64,000 nt of DNA from Variovorax boronicumulans (lineage in GTDB: Bacteria > Pseudomonadota > Gammaproteobacteria > Burkholderiales > Burkholderiaceae_C): the NCBI RefSeq assembly GCF_030812215.1, contig NZ_JAUSSG010000001.1:868001-932000 (forward strand), written 5' to 3'. The position numbers and the translations under genes were made by a program. The notes below the pieces were generated by a model. The model was not told the DNA's origin. It did no database searches and saw only the letters and a program-made list of their open reading frames with translations. Positions 46,383-55,107 of this stretch are shown piece after piece; the first letter of the stretch is position 1, and each line of letters begins with the position of its first letter.

Positions 46383-46642
46383 TGTTCAGGGCGAGTGCAC
46401 AGGCCACCGGGTACTCCCCTCCGCGAATGTCCCCCGGCTTCGCCTCCTCCTTGATTTCGCTGCGGGGAGCACCCGATGCCCTGCGCACATGGGCACGCGG
46501 CTGGTGTACGGCCGATCAATAACTGCTCTGAACAACGAGCACGCCGATGGGGTGCCTTGCGCAGCGAAATCAAGGAGGAGCCCGAAGGGCGGGGGACATT
46601 CGTGGAGCAAGGTACGCCGTCGGCGGGATCGCGCCCTGAACA
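46383..46642. repeat. 260-bp palindromic intergenic element between livK and livH
   Basis: Most of the 308 bp between livK and livH is one imperfect palindrome. The outer ends are TGTTCAGGGCG (46383-46393) and CGCCCTGAACA (46632-46642). The best conserved arms are 46425-46463 and 46561-46601, which match over about 40 bp including GAATGTCCCCCG and CTCCTTGATTTCGCTGC. It has no open frame with coding character on either strand. As RNA it would form a large hairpin downstream of livK. It looks like a dispersed repeat of the genome that has inserted into the operon. Confidence 0.85.
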
Positions 46643-46670
46643 ACAACGCACCTCATGCCCCCGGGAAGTC

Positions 46671-47858
46671 TTACTTTGCCTTGCCTGGATCCTTCACACC
46701 CTTGATCACATCGAACTCGACGTTGTAGAGCTGCCCGTCCTTCTTCTCGACCTTGCGCAGGTACACGTCCTGCACGATGTCTCGCGTCTGTGCATCGATC
46801 AGCACCTGGCCGCGCGGGCTCTCGAAGACCTGGCCCTTCATGGCCGCCAGCAGCGCTTCGCCGCCGCCCTGGCCCTTGGTGGTCTTGAGCGCTTCGTAGA
46901 TCACCCGCATGCCGTCATAGCCGCCGACGGCCATGAAGTTGGGACGCATCTTCGGGTTGGCCTTCTGGAAGGCTTCGACGAACTTCTTGTTCGCGGCAGA
47001 CGGGTGCGCGGCCGAGTAGTGGTGCGAGGTGACCACGCCGAGCGCGCCGTCGCCCATGTCGTTGAGTTGGTCGTCATCGGTCACGTCGCCGGTGGCGATC
47101 ATGCGGATGCCGGCCTTGTCCATGCCGCGTTCGAGAAACTGCTTCATCACCGCCGCGCCAGCGCCCGAGGGCACGAAGACGAACAGCGCATCGGGCTTGG
47201 CGTCGCGCACCTTCTGCAGGAACGGCGCGAAGTCGGGGTTGCGCAGCGGCACGCGGAGTTTTTCGATCACCTTGCCGCCGTTGAGCTGGAAGCGCTCGCT
47301 GAAGAACTTCTCGGCATCGTTGCCGGGGCCGTAGTCGGCCACCAGCGTGACGACCGTCTTCACGCCGTTCTTGGGCGCCCAGTCGCCCATGGCGACCGAC
47401 ACCTGCGGCAGCGTGAAGCTCGACCGCACGATGTAGGGCGAGGCCTCGGTGATGCTGGAGGTGGCCGCGGCCATCACCACTTCAGGCGTCTTCGACTGGG
47501 TGGCGATGGGCGCCACGGCCAGCGCCAGCGGCGTGAGGCCGAAGCCGGCCAGCACATTGACCTTGTCGTTCACCACCAGCTCCTGCGCGAGGCGCTTGGT
47601 GACGTCGGGCAGGCCGGTGTCGTCCTTGACGATCAGCTCGATCTTCTTGCCGGCCACGGTGTCGCCGTTCTGCGCCATGTACAGGCGGGCGGCGGCTTCG
47701 ATCTGGCGGCCGGTGGAGGCCGACTGGCCGGTCATCGGGAGGATCAGGCCGATCTTGAACTTGTTGTTGTCCTGGGCGCTGGCGAAGGGCGCCGCGAGTG
47801 CGGCGGAGAGCGCGATCGCCGAGAGGCCCGCGGTCTGGATGAGGTGGCGTCTTTGCAT
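46671..47858 (-). CDS. livK: LivK-type periplasmic substrate-binding protein
   Basis: A 395-residue receptor for the HAAT importer. The signal peptide starts MQRRHLIQTAGLSAIALSA and ends at ASA-QD. The mature protein has the two-lobed type I periplasmic-binding fold with IGLILPMTGQSASTGRQIEAA at the ligand site and a second lobe starting ADYGPGNDAEKFF. The Ser/Thr loop (LPMTGQSAS) is typical of binding amino or aromatic acids. It is transcribed upstream of livHMGF but separated by the palindrome, which may let it be expressed at a higher level. Confidence 0.93.
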   Translation of the reverse strand: MQRRHLIQTAGLSAIALSAALAAPFASAQDNNKFKIGLILPMTGQSASTGRQIEAAARLYMAQNGDTVAGKKIELIVKDDTGLPDVTKRLAQELVVNDKVNVLAGFGLTPLALAVAPIATQSKTPEVVMAAATSSITEASPYIVRSSFTLPQVSVAMGDWAPKNGVKTVVTLVADYGPGNDAEKFFSERFQLNGGKVIEKLRVPLRNPDFAPFLQKVRDAKPDALFVFVPSGAGAAVMKQFLERGMDKAGIRMIATGDVTDDDQLNDMGDGALGVVTSHHYSAAHPSAANKKFVEAFQKANPKMRPNFMAVGGYDGMRVIYEALKTTKGQGGGEALLAAMKGQVFESPRGQVLIDAQTRDIVQDVYLRKVEKKDGQLYNVEFDVIKGVKDPGKAK

Positions 47859-48052
47859 GAGGTTTTCCTTGGAGGACGGAATGCGAAACCGGGGCTATTT
47901 TCAACACTTTGCAACATTCGGCAGAGCAGGCAATCACCTAGCCGGCCCGTCTCGCGGGCCTTTGTTGCGCGATCAACAAATGAACTGCGCGATGATCGCG
48001 CAGCACTCTTTTCCATCACCGTTCGGGCTGAGCCCGAACGGCTTGGGGTCAA
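47859..48052 (-). promoter_or_regulatory. livK upstream region with perfect dyads
   Basis: This 194-bp gap between livK and the reductase gene holds three hairpins: GGCCCGtctcgCGGGCC (47944-47960), CTGCGCGAtgaTCGCGCAG (47985-48003) and CCGTTCGGGCtgaGCCCGAACGG (48019-48041). The last is 12 bp past the reductase stop and probably ends that transcript, though it lacks a T-run. The middle one could be an operator for livK. No clear -35/-10 pair was seen. Confidence 0.45.
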
Positions 48053-49039
48053 TCAACTGTCGGCGCGGTAGGCGGAATCGAGCGTGAGCGTACCTACGGC
48101 GCGTGACACGCAGGCGCAGATGCGGGTGGTGGCCGCTTTCTCATGGGCGCTCAGGAAGACGTCGCGGTGGTCGACCTCGCCTTCGACGGCGAGCACGTCC
48201 ATGGCGCAGAGGCCGCATTCGCCGCGCTTGCAGTCCCAGAGGGTCTGCACGCCGGCGGCGTCGAGTGCATCGAGCAACGTGCAGTCGGCCGGCACGGTGA
48301 TGGCCAGGTCGTGCCGGGGAATGCGCACCGTGAAGGCCTGTGTCGCGAGCCGGCCGCTGCTGCCGAAGGTCTCGAAACGCAGGTCGGCCGGGGCGCGGCC
48401 GGCCGCCTCCCAGGCGCGCTTGACGGCTTCGAGCATCGGCACCGGGCCGCAGGTGTAGAGCTGGCCGCCGGACGGCAGCTCGGCGATGGCGGCTTCGAAA
48501 TCGATGGGCATGGAGCCTTCGTGCGCAACGACGTTGTCGCCCAAGGCTTCCTGCAAGTGCGAGAGGTAGCCGAACTCGCCGGCATGGCGCGCGCCGTAGA
48601 GCATCTTCACCGGCACACCGCTGCGCTTCGCATGGGCGCCCAGACGCTGCGCCATCAGCACCAGCGGCGTGATGCCGATGCCGCCCGCTACCAGCAAGTA
48701 GCCGGGCGCGGAGAGGTCGAGCGCAAAGTGGTTCTGGGGCGCGCTCACCTGCAGGCGGTCGCCGGGCGCGAGCTGCCACATGGCGAGCGAGCCGCCACGG
48801 CCGTCGTCCAGCCGCTTGACCGCGATGCGCCAGCACTGGCCGTCGCCCTCGCCGACCAGCGAGTAGGAGCGTGTCTGCAGCTTGCCTTGTGCCGTCATCA
48901 CCTGCACCTGCAGGTGGGCGCCGGGCTCATACGACGCGGCAAAGCCCGACTCGGGCCGCAGCTCGAACTCGCGCACCGTGGGAGTGACATCGCGCAGCGC
49001 AACGACCTGCGCCTGCATCCATTGAAGATCGCTTTTCAT
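48053..49039 (-). CDS. PDR/VanB-type oxidoreductase (reductase of a Rieske oxygenase)
   Basis: A 328-residue phthalate-dioxygenase-reductase-type protein: an FMN/FAD-binding beta barrel (RSYSLVGEGD), an NAD-binding domain (LLVAGGIGITPLVLMA), and a C-terminal plant-type [2Fe-2S] ferredoxin with CKRGECGLC and a distal Cys in CACVSRA. It moves electrons from NAD(P)H to a Rieske oxygenase. It lies 34 bp after the GntR gene in the order oxygenase - GntR - reductase and is therefore the partner of the VanA-like enzyme at 49844. Vanillate demethylase reductase VanB is the closest recognisable type. Confidence 0.93.
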   Translation of the reverse strand: MKSDLQWMQAQVVALRDVTPTVREFELRPESGFAASYEPGAHLQVQVMTAQGKLQTRSYSLVGEGDGQCWRIAVKRLDDGRGGSLAMWQLAPGDRLQVSAPQNHFALDLSAPGYLLVAGGIGITPLVLMAQRLGAHAKRSGVPVKMLYGARHAGEFGYLSHLQEALGDNVVAHEGSMPIDFEAAIAELPSGGQLYTCGPVPMLEAVKRAWEAAGRAPADLRFETFGSSGRLATQAFTVRIPRHDLAITVPADCTLLDALDAAGVQTLWDCKRGECGLCAMDVLAVEGEVDHRDVFLSAHEKAATTRICACVSRAVGTLTLDSAYRADS

Positions 49040-49073
49040 CGGGGGACACCAACAGGGGAAAAGAAGAAATCGA

Positions 49074-49847
49074 TCAGCCGCGGCGGCGAATCAGCTGCAC
49101 GCCGGGCAGCGGGCGCTGCTCGGCGGTCGGCGTGCCGTGCAGCGCCTCGCGCAGGTTGCGCCGCGCAATGCGGCTGTGCTCGCGCATCAGCGCCTCGGCG
49201 CGCGAGCCTTCGCCGGACTCGATGGCGTCGAGCACCTGCAGGTGCTGGTCCTGCGCGATCACGAGCATGTCGCGTGCGGCCGGCGAGTTGGCCTGCACGA
49301 TGACGAAGCCAGAGGGCGAGGCGAACGGCAGGTTGACCACGCGCTCGAGCTGCTGCGCGATGACCGGGCTGCCGGCCATCTCGCACAGCAGTGCATGGAA
49401 TTTCTCGTTGTGCGTCACGTAGCGGGAGAACGCCGCATCGTCGAGCGCGGGCTCGCGCAGCAACTCGTCGATGCGCGCGAGGCACGCGCGCGCTTCGCGC
49501 AGCACCACGGGCGCCGCGCCGCGCTCGGCCGCGAGCCGGGCGACCAGCCCTTCGAGCGTGCCGCGCAGCTCGATGGCATCGGCCACGTCGCGCTCGGAAA
49601 ACGTGCGCACCGCGTAGCCGCCGTTGGGCAGCGCTTCGAGCAGGCCCTCTTGTTCGAGGCGCATCAGCGCACTGCGCACGGGGGTGCGCGACACGCCGAG
49701 CTGTTCGGAGATCGCCACCTCGGCGATGCGCGCACCGCCGGGCAGTTCGCCCGCGAGGATCATTTCGCGCAGCCGCAACTGTGCCTTCACGGCCTGCGAG
49801 CTGCCGGTGTCGCCGGGCTCGATGGGGGCAACCACTGCGGCCTTCAT
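49074..49847 (-). CDS. GntR-family (FCD-type) transcriptional regulator
   Basis: A 257-residue FadR-subfamily regulator. The winged HTH is in the first 80 residues ([20 protein letters not shown], with [14 protein letters not shown] as the wing), followed by the FCD helical ligand domain ([39 protein letters not shown]). The ATG overlaps the stop of the oxygenase gene (ATGA). Sandwiched between oxygenase and reductase, it is co-expressed with them and, like VanR, probably represses the operon in the absence of the aromatic substrate. Two GTATAC-centred sites upstream of the oxygenase are likely operators. Confidence 0.93.
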   Translation of the reverse strand: MKAAVVAPIEPGDTGSSQAVKAQLRLREMILAGELPGGARIAEVAISEQLGVSRTPVRSALMRLEQEGLLEALPNGGYAVRTFSERDVADAIELRGTLEGLVARLAAERGAAPVVLREARACLARIDELLREPALDDAAFSRYVTHNEKFHALLCEMAGSPVIAQQLERVVNLPFASPSGFVIVQANSPAARDMLVIAQDQHLQVLDAIESGEGSRAEALMREHSRIARRNLREALHGTPTAEQRPLPGVQLIRRRG

Positions 49848-50953
49848 GCGGCCTGCTTCTCTTCCACGGGACGGATCGGGATCGCGGCGCGCGCGGGCTT
49901 TTCCTTCTCGATCATGCGATCGATCAGCCGGCGCGCCCACATCGAGCCGGCGTCGATGTTGAGGTTGTAGAACTGGTGGTCGGGGTGGTCGTCCATCGCC
50001 TTCTGCTGCGCTTCGAGCACGAGCTCGTCCTCGCGGAAGATGCCGGCCACGCCTTCGCGCAGTTCGTGCGTGAGGCGCTGCTCGCCGATGCAGTAGTTGC
50101 GGGCGAAAGCCCAGAAGTAGAGACAGGTCTTGTCGGTTTCGGGCGTGATGGTGTTGAGCACGTAGCCGTTGACGCCCTTGCTGCGGTCGCCGGGGTTGCC
50201 GTTGCTGGGCACCGCGCCGCTGCCCGCCTCGGCCACGCCGACGTCGATGTTCACCGTGCACGGGCCTTCGAAACGGATGATCTGCCAGCGGTCGACCTTG
50301 CCCGTGTAGCCGCGCGCATGGCGGATCTGGCCGCCCCAGAACGGCGGCGCGACGATGTCTTCCATCCAGCGTGTGACGGTGGCCGAGCGGTCGCCGTGCG
50401 TGGCGACGAAAGGCGCCTCGGCCACTTCGCGGTTGCCGATCGACGAGCCGTGCACGAAGGTCTCGTGCGTGAGGTCCATGAGGTTGTCGACCACGAGCCG
50501 GTAGTCGCAGTTGACGCGGATCATCTTGCCGTCGCCGGCCCAGGCGGGGTCGTCGTTCCAGTGCATGTCGGGCACCAGCGCCGGGTCGGCCTTGGCCGGA
50601 TCGCCGGGCCAGATCCACACGAAGCGGTGCTTCTCGACCACCGGAAAGCTGCGCACGCACGCCGAGGGATTGAGCGTTTCCTGGCTCGGCATGTGGGTGC
50701 AGCGGCCCTGGCTGTTGTAGACAAGGCCGTGGTAGCCGCAGACCAGTTCGTCGCCTTCGAGGCGGCCGAGCGACAGCGGCATCAGGCGGTGCCAGCAGGC
50801 GTCTTCGAGCACGGCCACCTGGCCGTCGGTGCGGCGAAACAGCACCACTTTCTGGTTGCAGATCGTGCGGGGCAGCAATGCGTGGCGCACTTCGACGTCG
50901 TAGGCGGCGGCGTACCAGGCATTCAACGGAAAGGCAGTCGTGGGCGTTTTCAT
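49844..50953 (-). CDS. Rieske non-heme iron oxygenase, VanA-type O-demethylase
   Basis: A 369-residue ring-hydroxylating-oxygenase alpha-type subunit. The Rieske [2Fe-2S] ligands are Cys53, His55, Cys72 and His75 ([17 protein letters not shown]). The mononuclear iron site is Asp160, His163, His168 in [12 protein letters not shown], the spacing seen in vanillate O-demethylase and related aromatic or methyl-group monooxygenases. It would oxidise a methoxy or N-methyl group, releasing formaldehyde. No beta subunit is present, as in VanA. It leads the oxygenase - GntR - reductase operon, divergent from a MetE-like gene. Confidence 0.93.
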   Translation of the reverse strand: MKTPTTAFPLNAWYAAAYDVEVRHALLPRTICNQKVVLFRRTDGQVAVLEDACWHRLMPLSLGRLEGDELVCGYHGLVYNSQGRCTHMPSQETLNPSACVRSFPVVEKHRFVWIWPGDPAKADPALVPDMHWNDDPAWAGDGKMIRVNCDYRLVVDNLMDLTHETFVHGSSIGNREVAEAPFVATHGDRSATVTRWMEDIVAPPFWGGQIRHARGYTGKVDRWQIIRFEGPCTVNIDVGVAEAGSGAVPSNGNPGDRSKGVNGYVLNTITPETDKTCLYFWAFARNYCIGEQRLTHELREGVAGIFREDELVLEAQQKAMDDHPDHQFYNLNIDAGSMWARRLIDRMIEKEKPARAAIPIRPVEEKQAA

Positions 50954-50963
50954 GAATACTCAA

Positions 50964-50971
50964 TGTATACA
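50964..50971. promoter_or_regulatory. GntR-type operator site 1
   Basis: TGTATACA, a perfect 8-bp palindrome, lies 11 bp upstream of the oxygenase ATG. The core GTATAC resembles the sites of FCD-type GntR regulators such as VanR, and a second copy is 59 bp away. Confidence 0.55.
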
Positions 50972-51028
50972 GAAATCATGAAATTGCCATCTGGAAATGC
51001 CTAAATCGAGGGTAAATACCGATCTCTG

Positions 51029-51037
51029 CGTATACAA
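51029..51037. promoter_or_regulatory. GntR-type operator site 2
   Basis: TGCGTATACAAA repeats the GTATACA core of site 1 at 51030-51036, towards the MetE-like gene. Two copies in the 147-bp divergent region suggest that both the oxygenase operon and the MetE-like gene are controlled together. Confidence 0.5.
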
Positions 51038-51100
51038 AAAAGCCGCTTTCGAAGGCGCTAGGATGCTCCGTTCGTTATCAGCCACGACGGAGTTCACCCC

Positions 51101-52222
51101 ATGTCCCAGCACGCCGCCCTGCCCGCACGCTACGACCACGTCGGCAGTTTCCTGCGCCCCAAGTACCTGCTCGAAGCGCGTGAGCAGAAGGCCAAGGGCG
51201 AGATCACGCCCGAGCAACTGCGCACGGTCGAAGACAAGGCCATCACCGAAATCGTCCGCTTCCAGGAAGACATTGGCCTCAAAAGCATCACCGACGGCGA
51301 GTTCCGCCGCACGTACTTCCACATCGACTTTCTCGACCAGCTCGGCGGCGTGAAGACCGACATCCCGGTCACCATCCGCAAGCCCGATGGCACCGAGGAG
51401 CTGGCACCGCCCGCGATGCGCGTGATCGACAAGGTGCGCCACGTCAAGGACATCCAGCTTGCCGATTTTCAGTACCTGAAGAGCCAGGTTTCCGCGGGCC
51501 GCACGCCGAAGGTGACGATCCCCTCGCCGACCATGCTGCACTTTCGCGGCGGGCGCGCCGGCATCAGCAAGGACGCGTATCCCGAGCTCGACCCGGTGTT
51601 CTACGACGACGTGGCCAAGGCCTACGGCGACGAGCTGCGCTCGCTGGCCGCGGCCGGCTGCACCTACGTGCAGATGGACGACACCAACCTCGCCTACCTG
51701 TGCGACGAGCACATGCGTGAAGCCGCCCGCAAGCGCGGCGACGACCCGAACGAGCTGCCGCATCGCTATGCGGCCTTCATCAACAAGGTGGTCGCGCAGA
51801 AGCCGCCGGGCATGCTGCTCGCAATGCACCTGTGCCGCGGCAATTTCAAGAGCACGCACGCCGCGGCCGGCAACTACGAGCCGGTGGCCGAGGCGCTGCT
51901 CAAGGAGATGGACCTGGACGCCTACTTCATGGAATACGACGACGCCCGCTCGGGCGACTTCAAGCCGCTGCGCTACCTGCCCGAGGGCAAGACGGTGGTG
52001 CTGGGCCTCGTGACGACCAAGTTCGGCGAGATGGAAGACAAGGACGAACTCAAGCGCCGCATCGAGGACGCCGCCAAGTACGCGCCGCTCGAGCAACTTG
52101 CGCTCTCGCCGCAGTGCGGCTTCTCCAGCACGGTGCACGGCAACAACATCGCGGTGGAAGCGCAACGCAACAAGCTGCGCCTGGTCGTCGAAACGGCGCA
52201 AGAGGTCTGGGGCTCGACCTGA
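51101..52222 (+). CDS. Stand-alone MetE-family zinc methyltransferase (YxjG/YxjH-like)
   Basis: A 373-residue single-barrel relative of cobalamin-independent methionine synthase. The zinc ligands are all in place: His243 and Cys245 in AMHLCRGNF, Glu278 in FMEYDD and Cys339 in SPQCGF; the substrate-binding Asp pair is MDDTNLAY (193-194). It lacks the N-terminal barrel of MetE that holds folate polyglutamate. Such core proteins transfer methyl groups to homocysteine from other donors, or act on other thiols. It is divergent from a VanA-like demethylase with shared operators, so a one-carbon link is plausible but unproven. GGAG lies 9 bp before the ATG. Confidence 0.9.
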   Translation: MSQHAALPARYDHVGSFLRPKYLLEAREQKAKGEITPEQLRTVEDKAITEIVRFQEDIGLKSITDGEFRRTYFHIDFLDQLGGVKTDIPVTIRKPDGTEELAPPAMRVIDKVRHVKDIQLADFQYLKSQVSAGRTPKVTIPSPTMLHFRGGRAGISKDAYPELDPVFYDDVAKAYGDELRSLAAAGCTYVQMDDTNLAYLCDEHMREAARKRGDDPNELPHRYAAFINKVVAQKPPGMLLAMHLCRGNFKSTHAAAGNYEPVAEALLKEMDLDAYFMEYDDARSGDFKPLRYLPEGKTVVLGLVTTKFGEMEDKDELKRRIEDAAKYAPLEQLALSPQCGFSSTVHGNNIAVEAQRNKLRLVVETAQEVWGST

Positions 52223-52249
52223 AGCCCGGTTTCTGGTGAAGTCGGGAGC

Positions 52250-52933
52250 ATGACGACGACCACGACAAAGATCCTCTCAGGCCCCCTCAGCATGTTCGGC
52301 GCGAAGGTGCAGATCGCCGCGCTCGAAAAGGGCATTCCGTTCGAACTGACGATGGTGCCGTTCACCAAGGACGACGCCTACGAACCCAAGCATCCGGACG
52401 TGCTGCGCATCAATCCGGTGAAGCAACAGGTGCCGGTGCTGATGGATGGCGAGGTCGAGCTGTTCGACTCGACGCAGATCTTCGAATACCTCGAAGACCG
52501 CTACCCCCCACCCGCATCGCTTGCCCTGTGGCCCGAAGGCATTGCCGACCGGGCTCGGGCGAGGCAGCTGGAGCAGAAATCCGACGAGGTGTTCTTTCCG
52601 AACGTCATCAAGCTCTTCGGCCTGCAGAACGACATGCAGAGCGCGCCGGCAGTCGCCGCGTGCGCCGCCTGTGCGCGCTACTACGGCGAGATGGAAGGCC
52701 TGCTCGCCGGGCGCGAATACCTCGCGGGCCCTTACTCCTTCGCGGACATCGCCTTCTACATGGCCTGCATCTTTGCCGACCGCAAGGGCGCCGGCATGAC
52801 CGATGCCACGCCGCGCCTCATCGCCTGGCGCAACCGGGTGCGCGACCGGCCCGCGGTGCATGCGGTTGTCGATCCGATGATGAAGTTCCTCGCCTCCGAG
52901 GGCCGCGGCGTGCCCGCCTTCCTGCAGCGCTGA
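52250..52933 (+). CDS. Glutathione S-transferase family protein
   Basis: A 227-residue GST: N-terminal thioredoxin-like domain (about 1-85; MFGAKVQIAALEKGIPFEL; cis-Pro in QQVPVLMDG; glutathione-binding DSTQIFEYLEDRYP) and C-terminal all-helical domain (YLAGPYSFADIAFYMAC, the N-capping box). The catalytic residue is not obvious; Ser14 in SGPLSMFG is a candidate. It follows the MetE-like gene by 27 bp on the same strand and may be co-transcribed, but the sequence does not tell the substrate. Confidence 0.9.
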   Translation: MTTTTTKILSGPLSMFGAKVQIAALEKGIPFELTMVPFTKDDAYEPKHPDVLRINPVKQQVPVLMDGEVELFDSTQIFEYLEDRYPPPASLALWPEGIADRARARQLEQKSDEVFFPNVIKLFGLQNDMQSAPAVAACAACARYYGEMEGLLAGREYLAGPYSFADIAFYMACIFADRKGAGMTDATPRLIAWRNRVRDRPAVHAVVDPMMKFLASEGRGVPAFLQR

Positions 52934-52952
52934 TCGGGCGCGGGCGCGTCTG

Positions 52953-52997
52953 GAAGGTGTGAACGAATCCGTCATGCCCGATTTCATTCGCACCTTC
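52953..52997 (+). terminator. Possible hairpin after the GST gene
   Basis: GAAGGTG (52953-52959) and CACCTTC (52991-52997) are complementary, with further partial pairing inwards (GAACGAAT with ATTTCATTCG). It lies 20 bp past the GST stop and before the cardiolipin synthase gene, but has no T-run. Confidence 0.3.
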
Positions 52998-53014
52998 TAG
53001 GGCATCATCGCCCC

Positions 53015-54394
53015 ATGCCGAATACAGGGTTCGACTGGCTGCCTTCTCCCTCGCAGCATTTCCTCGTCGTCACTTTTGCGCTGCTCGTCTACGTACTGAC
53101 CACGCGCGCGCGCCGCGAGCAGCGCGCGCCCACCACCGCCATTGCGTGGGTGATGGGACTGGTGCTCATGCCCTACCTGATCCTGCCGATGTACCTGCTG
53201 TTCGGCCAGCGCAAGCTGCGCCCGGCCGGCTCGCCGCGGCCACCGCGCTCGGTGCCGCCGGGACACTGGGCCGCCGACCTGATCGAGAGCTTCGGCCTCG
53301 CACCGCCGGGGCGCTGCGCGGTGCGCCTGCATGCCGACGGCGAGCAGGCGCGGCTCGCGCTGTTCGAGGTGATCGACGGCGCGCGCGAGCGCATCGACGT
53401 GTGCACCTTCATCATCGGCGACGACGCGCTGGGCCATGCGGTGCTCGCGCGGCTCGCGCAGCGGGCGCGCGACGGCATCAAGGTGCGGGTGCTGCTCGAT
53501 GGCTTCGGCGCGCTCTCGCTGCCGCGCCATCACTTCGACCTGCTGCGCGCGGCGGGCGGCGAGGTGGCGGTGTTCCGCCCCTTCTTCAGCCTGCGCCGCA
53601 CCGGGCCGCGCAACCTGCGCAACCACCGCAAGTTCACCATCGCCGACGACGGCTGGCTCTGGTCGGGCGGCCGCAACCTCGCGGGCGAATACTTCACCGG
53701 CAACGACAGGTACCCCGAGGCCTGGCGCGATCTCTCTTTCGATCTGCGTGGCAACGTGGCGGCAGCCGCGGCGCGCCAGTTCGATCACGACTGGCGCTCG
53801 GTGCGCGTGCGCAAGGCGCGTGCCATCACCTGCGACAACCTGCCCGAAGCCCCCGGCACCGCGATGGCCCAGTTCCTGCCGAGCGGCCCCGACCAGACCG
53901 AGGACACCGCGCACGCGCTGCTGATCGACGCGTGCTTTCGCGCCGAGCACCGCATCCTCGCGATCACGCCCTACTTCGTGCCCGGCGACGGCCTGCGCGA
54001 TGCGCTGCGGCTGGCGGCCCGGCGCGGCGTGCAGGTGACGATCGCAATGCCCGCGCAGTCGAACCACCGCCTGGCCGACTTCGTGCGTGCCCGCGCGATG
54101 CGCGACCTGGCGCGCGCGGGCGTGAGCTTTCGCATGCTGCCCTTCATGGCGCATGCCAAGGCGGTGGTGGTCGACCACGAGCTGGCGATGTGCGGCTCGA
54201 TCAACCTCGACCTGCGCAGCCTGCTGCTGAACCACGAGGCCGCGGTCGTGTTCTACGGAGCGAACGAGATCGACTGGCTGGCCGAGTGGATAGACACCAC
54301 CGCTTCGGCCGGCGAGCCTTATCGCGCACGGCGCCCCGGCCTCGTGCGCGACGTGGCCGAGGGACTGCTGCTTACCGTCGCTTTCCAGCTGTAG
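53015..54394 (+). CDS. cls: Cardiolipin synthase (phospholipase D family)
   Basis: Condenses two phosphatidylglycerols to cardiolipin and glycerol at the inner membrane. The 459-residue protein has two N-terminal transmembrane helices (about 12-30 and 43-66), then two PLD domains with complete HKD motifs: NHRKFTIADD (His204) and AHAKAVVVD (His380), each followed by the GGRNL or GSINLD segment. The PLD nuclease core is GFGALSLPRHHF. This is the ClsA-type organisation. The last 23 bp overlap the 3' end of the convergent TetR gene. It sits 60 bp after the GST gene and may be independently transcribed. Confidence 0.93.
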   Translation: MPNTGFDWLPSPSQHFLVVTFALLVYVLTTRARREQRAPTTAIAWVMGLVLMPYLILPMYLLFGQRKLRPAGSPRPPRSVPPGHWAADLIESFGLAPPGRCAVRLHADGEQARLALFEVIDGARERIDVCTFIIGDDALGHAVLARLAQRARDGIKVRVLLDGFGALSLPRHHFDLLRAAGGEVAVFRPFFSLRRTGPRNLRNHRKFTIADDGWLWSGGRNLAGEYFTGNDRYPEAWRDLSFDLRGNVAAAAARQFDHDWRSVRVRKARAITCDNLPEAPGTAMAQFLPSGPDQTEDTAHALLIDACFRAEHRILAITPYFVPGDGLRDALRLAARRGVQVTIAMPAQSNHRLADFVRARAMRDLARAGVSFRMLPFMAHAKAVVVDHELAMCGSINLDLRSLLLNHEAAVVFYGANEIDWLAEWIDTTASAGEPYRARRPGLVRDVAEGLLLTVAFQL

Positions 54395-55076
54395 CCGGCG
54401 CCGCCGCGGCCTTGGCGGCCTTGGCTTCCTTCGCCACGGCATCGAGCCCGGCGAGCACGTAGCGCATCAGGTCGTCCGCGAGGGCCTGGGTGTCCTTCAG
54501 CGCCGGCAGCACCTTGTTGCCCAGGTCCTTGGGCGCAACCATCATCACGATGCACGGCAACACGGTGAACAGCAGTGCGCGCTGCACCGCGGGATGGTCG
54601 TCGGGCAATCCCACGATGGCGCCAAGCAGGCCGCGCAACAGCTTGGCCTTGGGCAGTACCGCGCGCTTGATCATCATCGGCAGCGCCGGTGACGGAGACA
54701 GCGCCTCGCGCAGCACCACGCGGAAACCCCAGGGCGCCTTGGGCTGGCCGCCCATCTCGATCAGGTGCGTGAGAAACGCTCGCAGCTTGAGCCGCGGATC
54801 GCTCGACTCGCTGGCGAGGCTGGCCAATTCGTCGATGCTCACGACCTGGCGGTGCGCCTCGATCAGCACCGCCTCGTAGAGCCCGTCGCGACCGTTGAAG
54901 TGGTAGTTGATCGCGGCCATGTTGGTGCCGGCGCGGGTGCAGATTTCCTTGCTCGTGGCATCGGCGAAACCGCGCTCGGCGAACAACTGGCCCGCCGTCT
55001 CCAGGATGTGCAGGCGCGTGGTGTTGCCGTCGGTGCGCTGCGTGCGCGAAGGAGTGCTGGAAGAGCTGGTGGCCAT
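54372..55076 (-). CDS. TetR-family regulator of CecR (YbiH) type
   Basis: A 234-residue TetR regulator. The HTH is TSKEICTRAGTNMAAINYHF (about residues 42-61), with the N-terminal HILETAGQLFAERGFADA. The C-terminal domain resembles the CecR/DUF1956 group. In E. coli CecR represses ybhGFSR, and here the gene is divergent from exactly that set of genes. The end of the protein is Lys/Ala-rich and overlaps the cardiolipin synthase gene by 23 bp. The operator candidate is the AT-rich dyad at 55108. Confidence 0.92.
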   Translation of the reverse strand: MATSSSSTPSRTQRTDGNTTRLHILETAGQLFAERGFADATSKEICTRAGTNMAAINYHFNGRDGLYEAVLIEAHRQVVSIDELASLASESSDPRLKLRAFLTHLIEMGGQPKAPWGFRVVLREALSPSPALPMMIKRAVLPKAKLLRGLLGAIVGLPDDHPAVQRALLFTVLPCIVMMVAPKDLGNKVLPALKDTQALADDLMRYVLAGLDAVAKEAKAAKAAAAPATAGKRR

Positions 55077-55107
55077 GTGCCGAGGTTAATCGAATTGAAA
55101 AAATACT

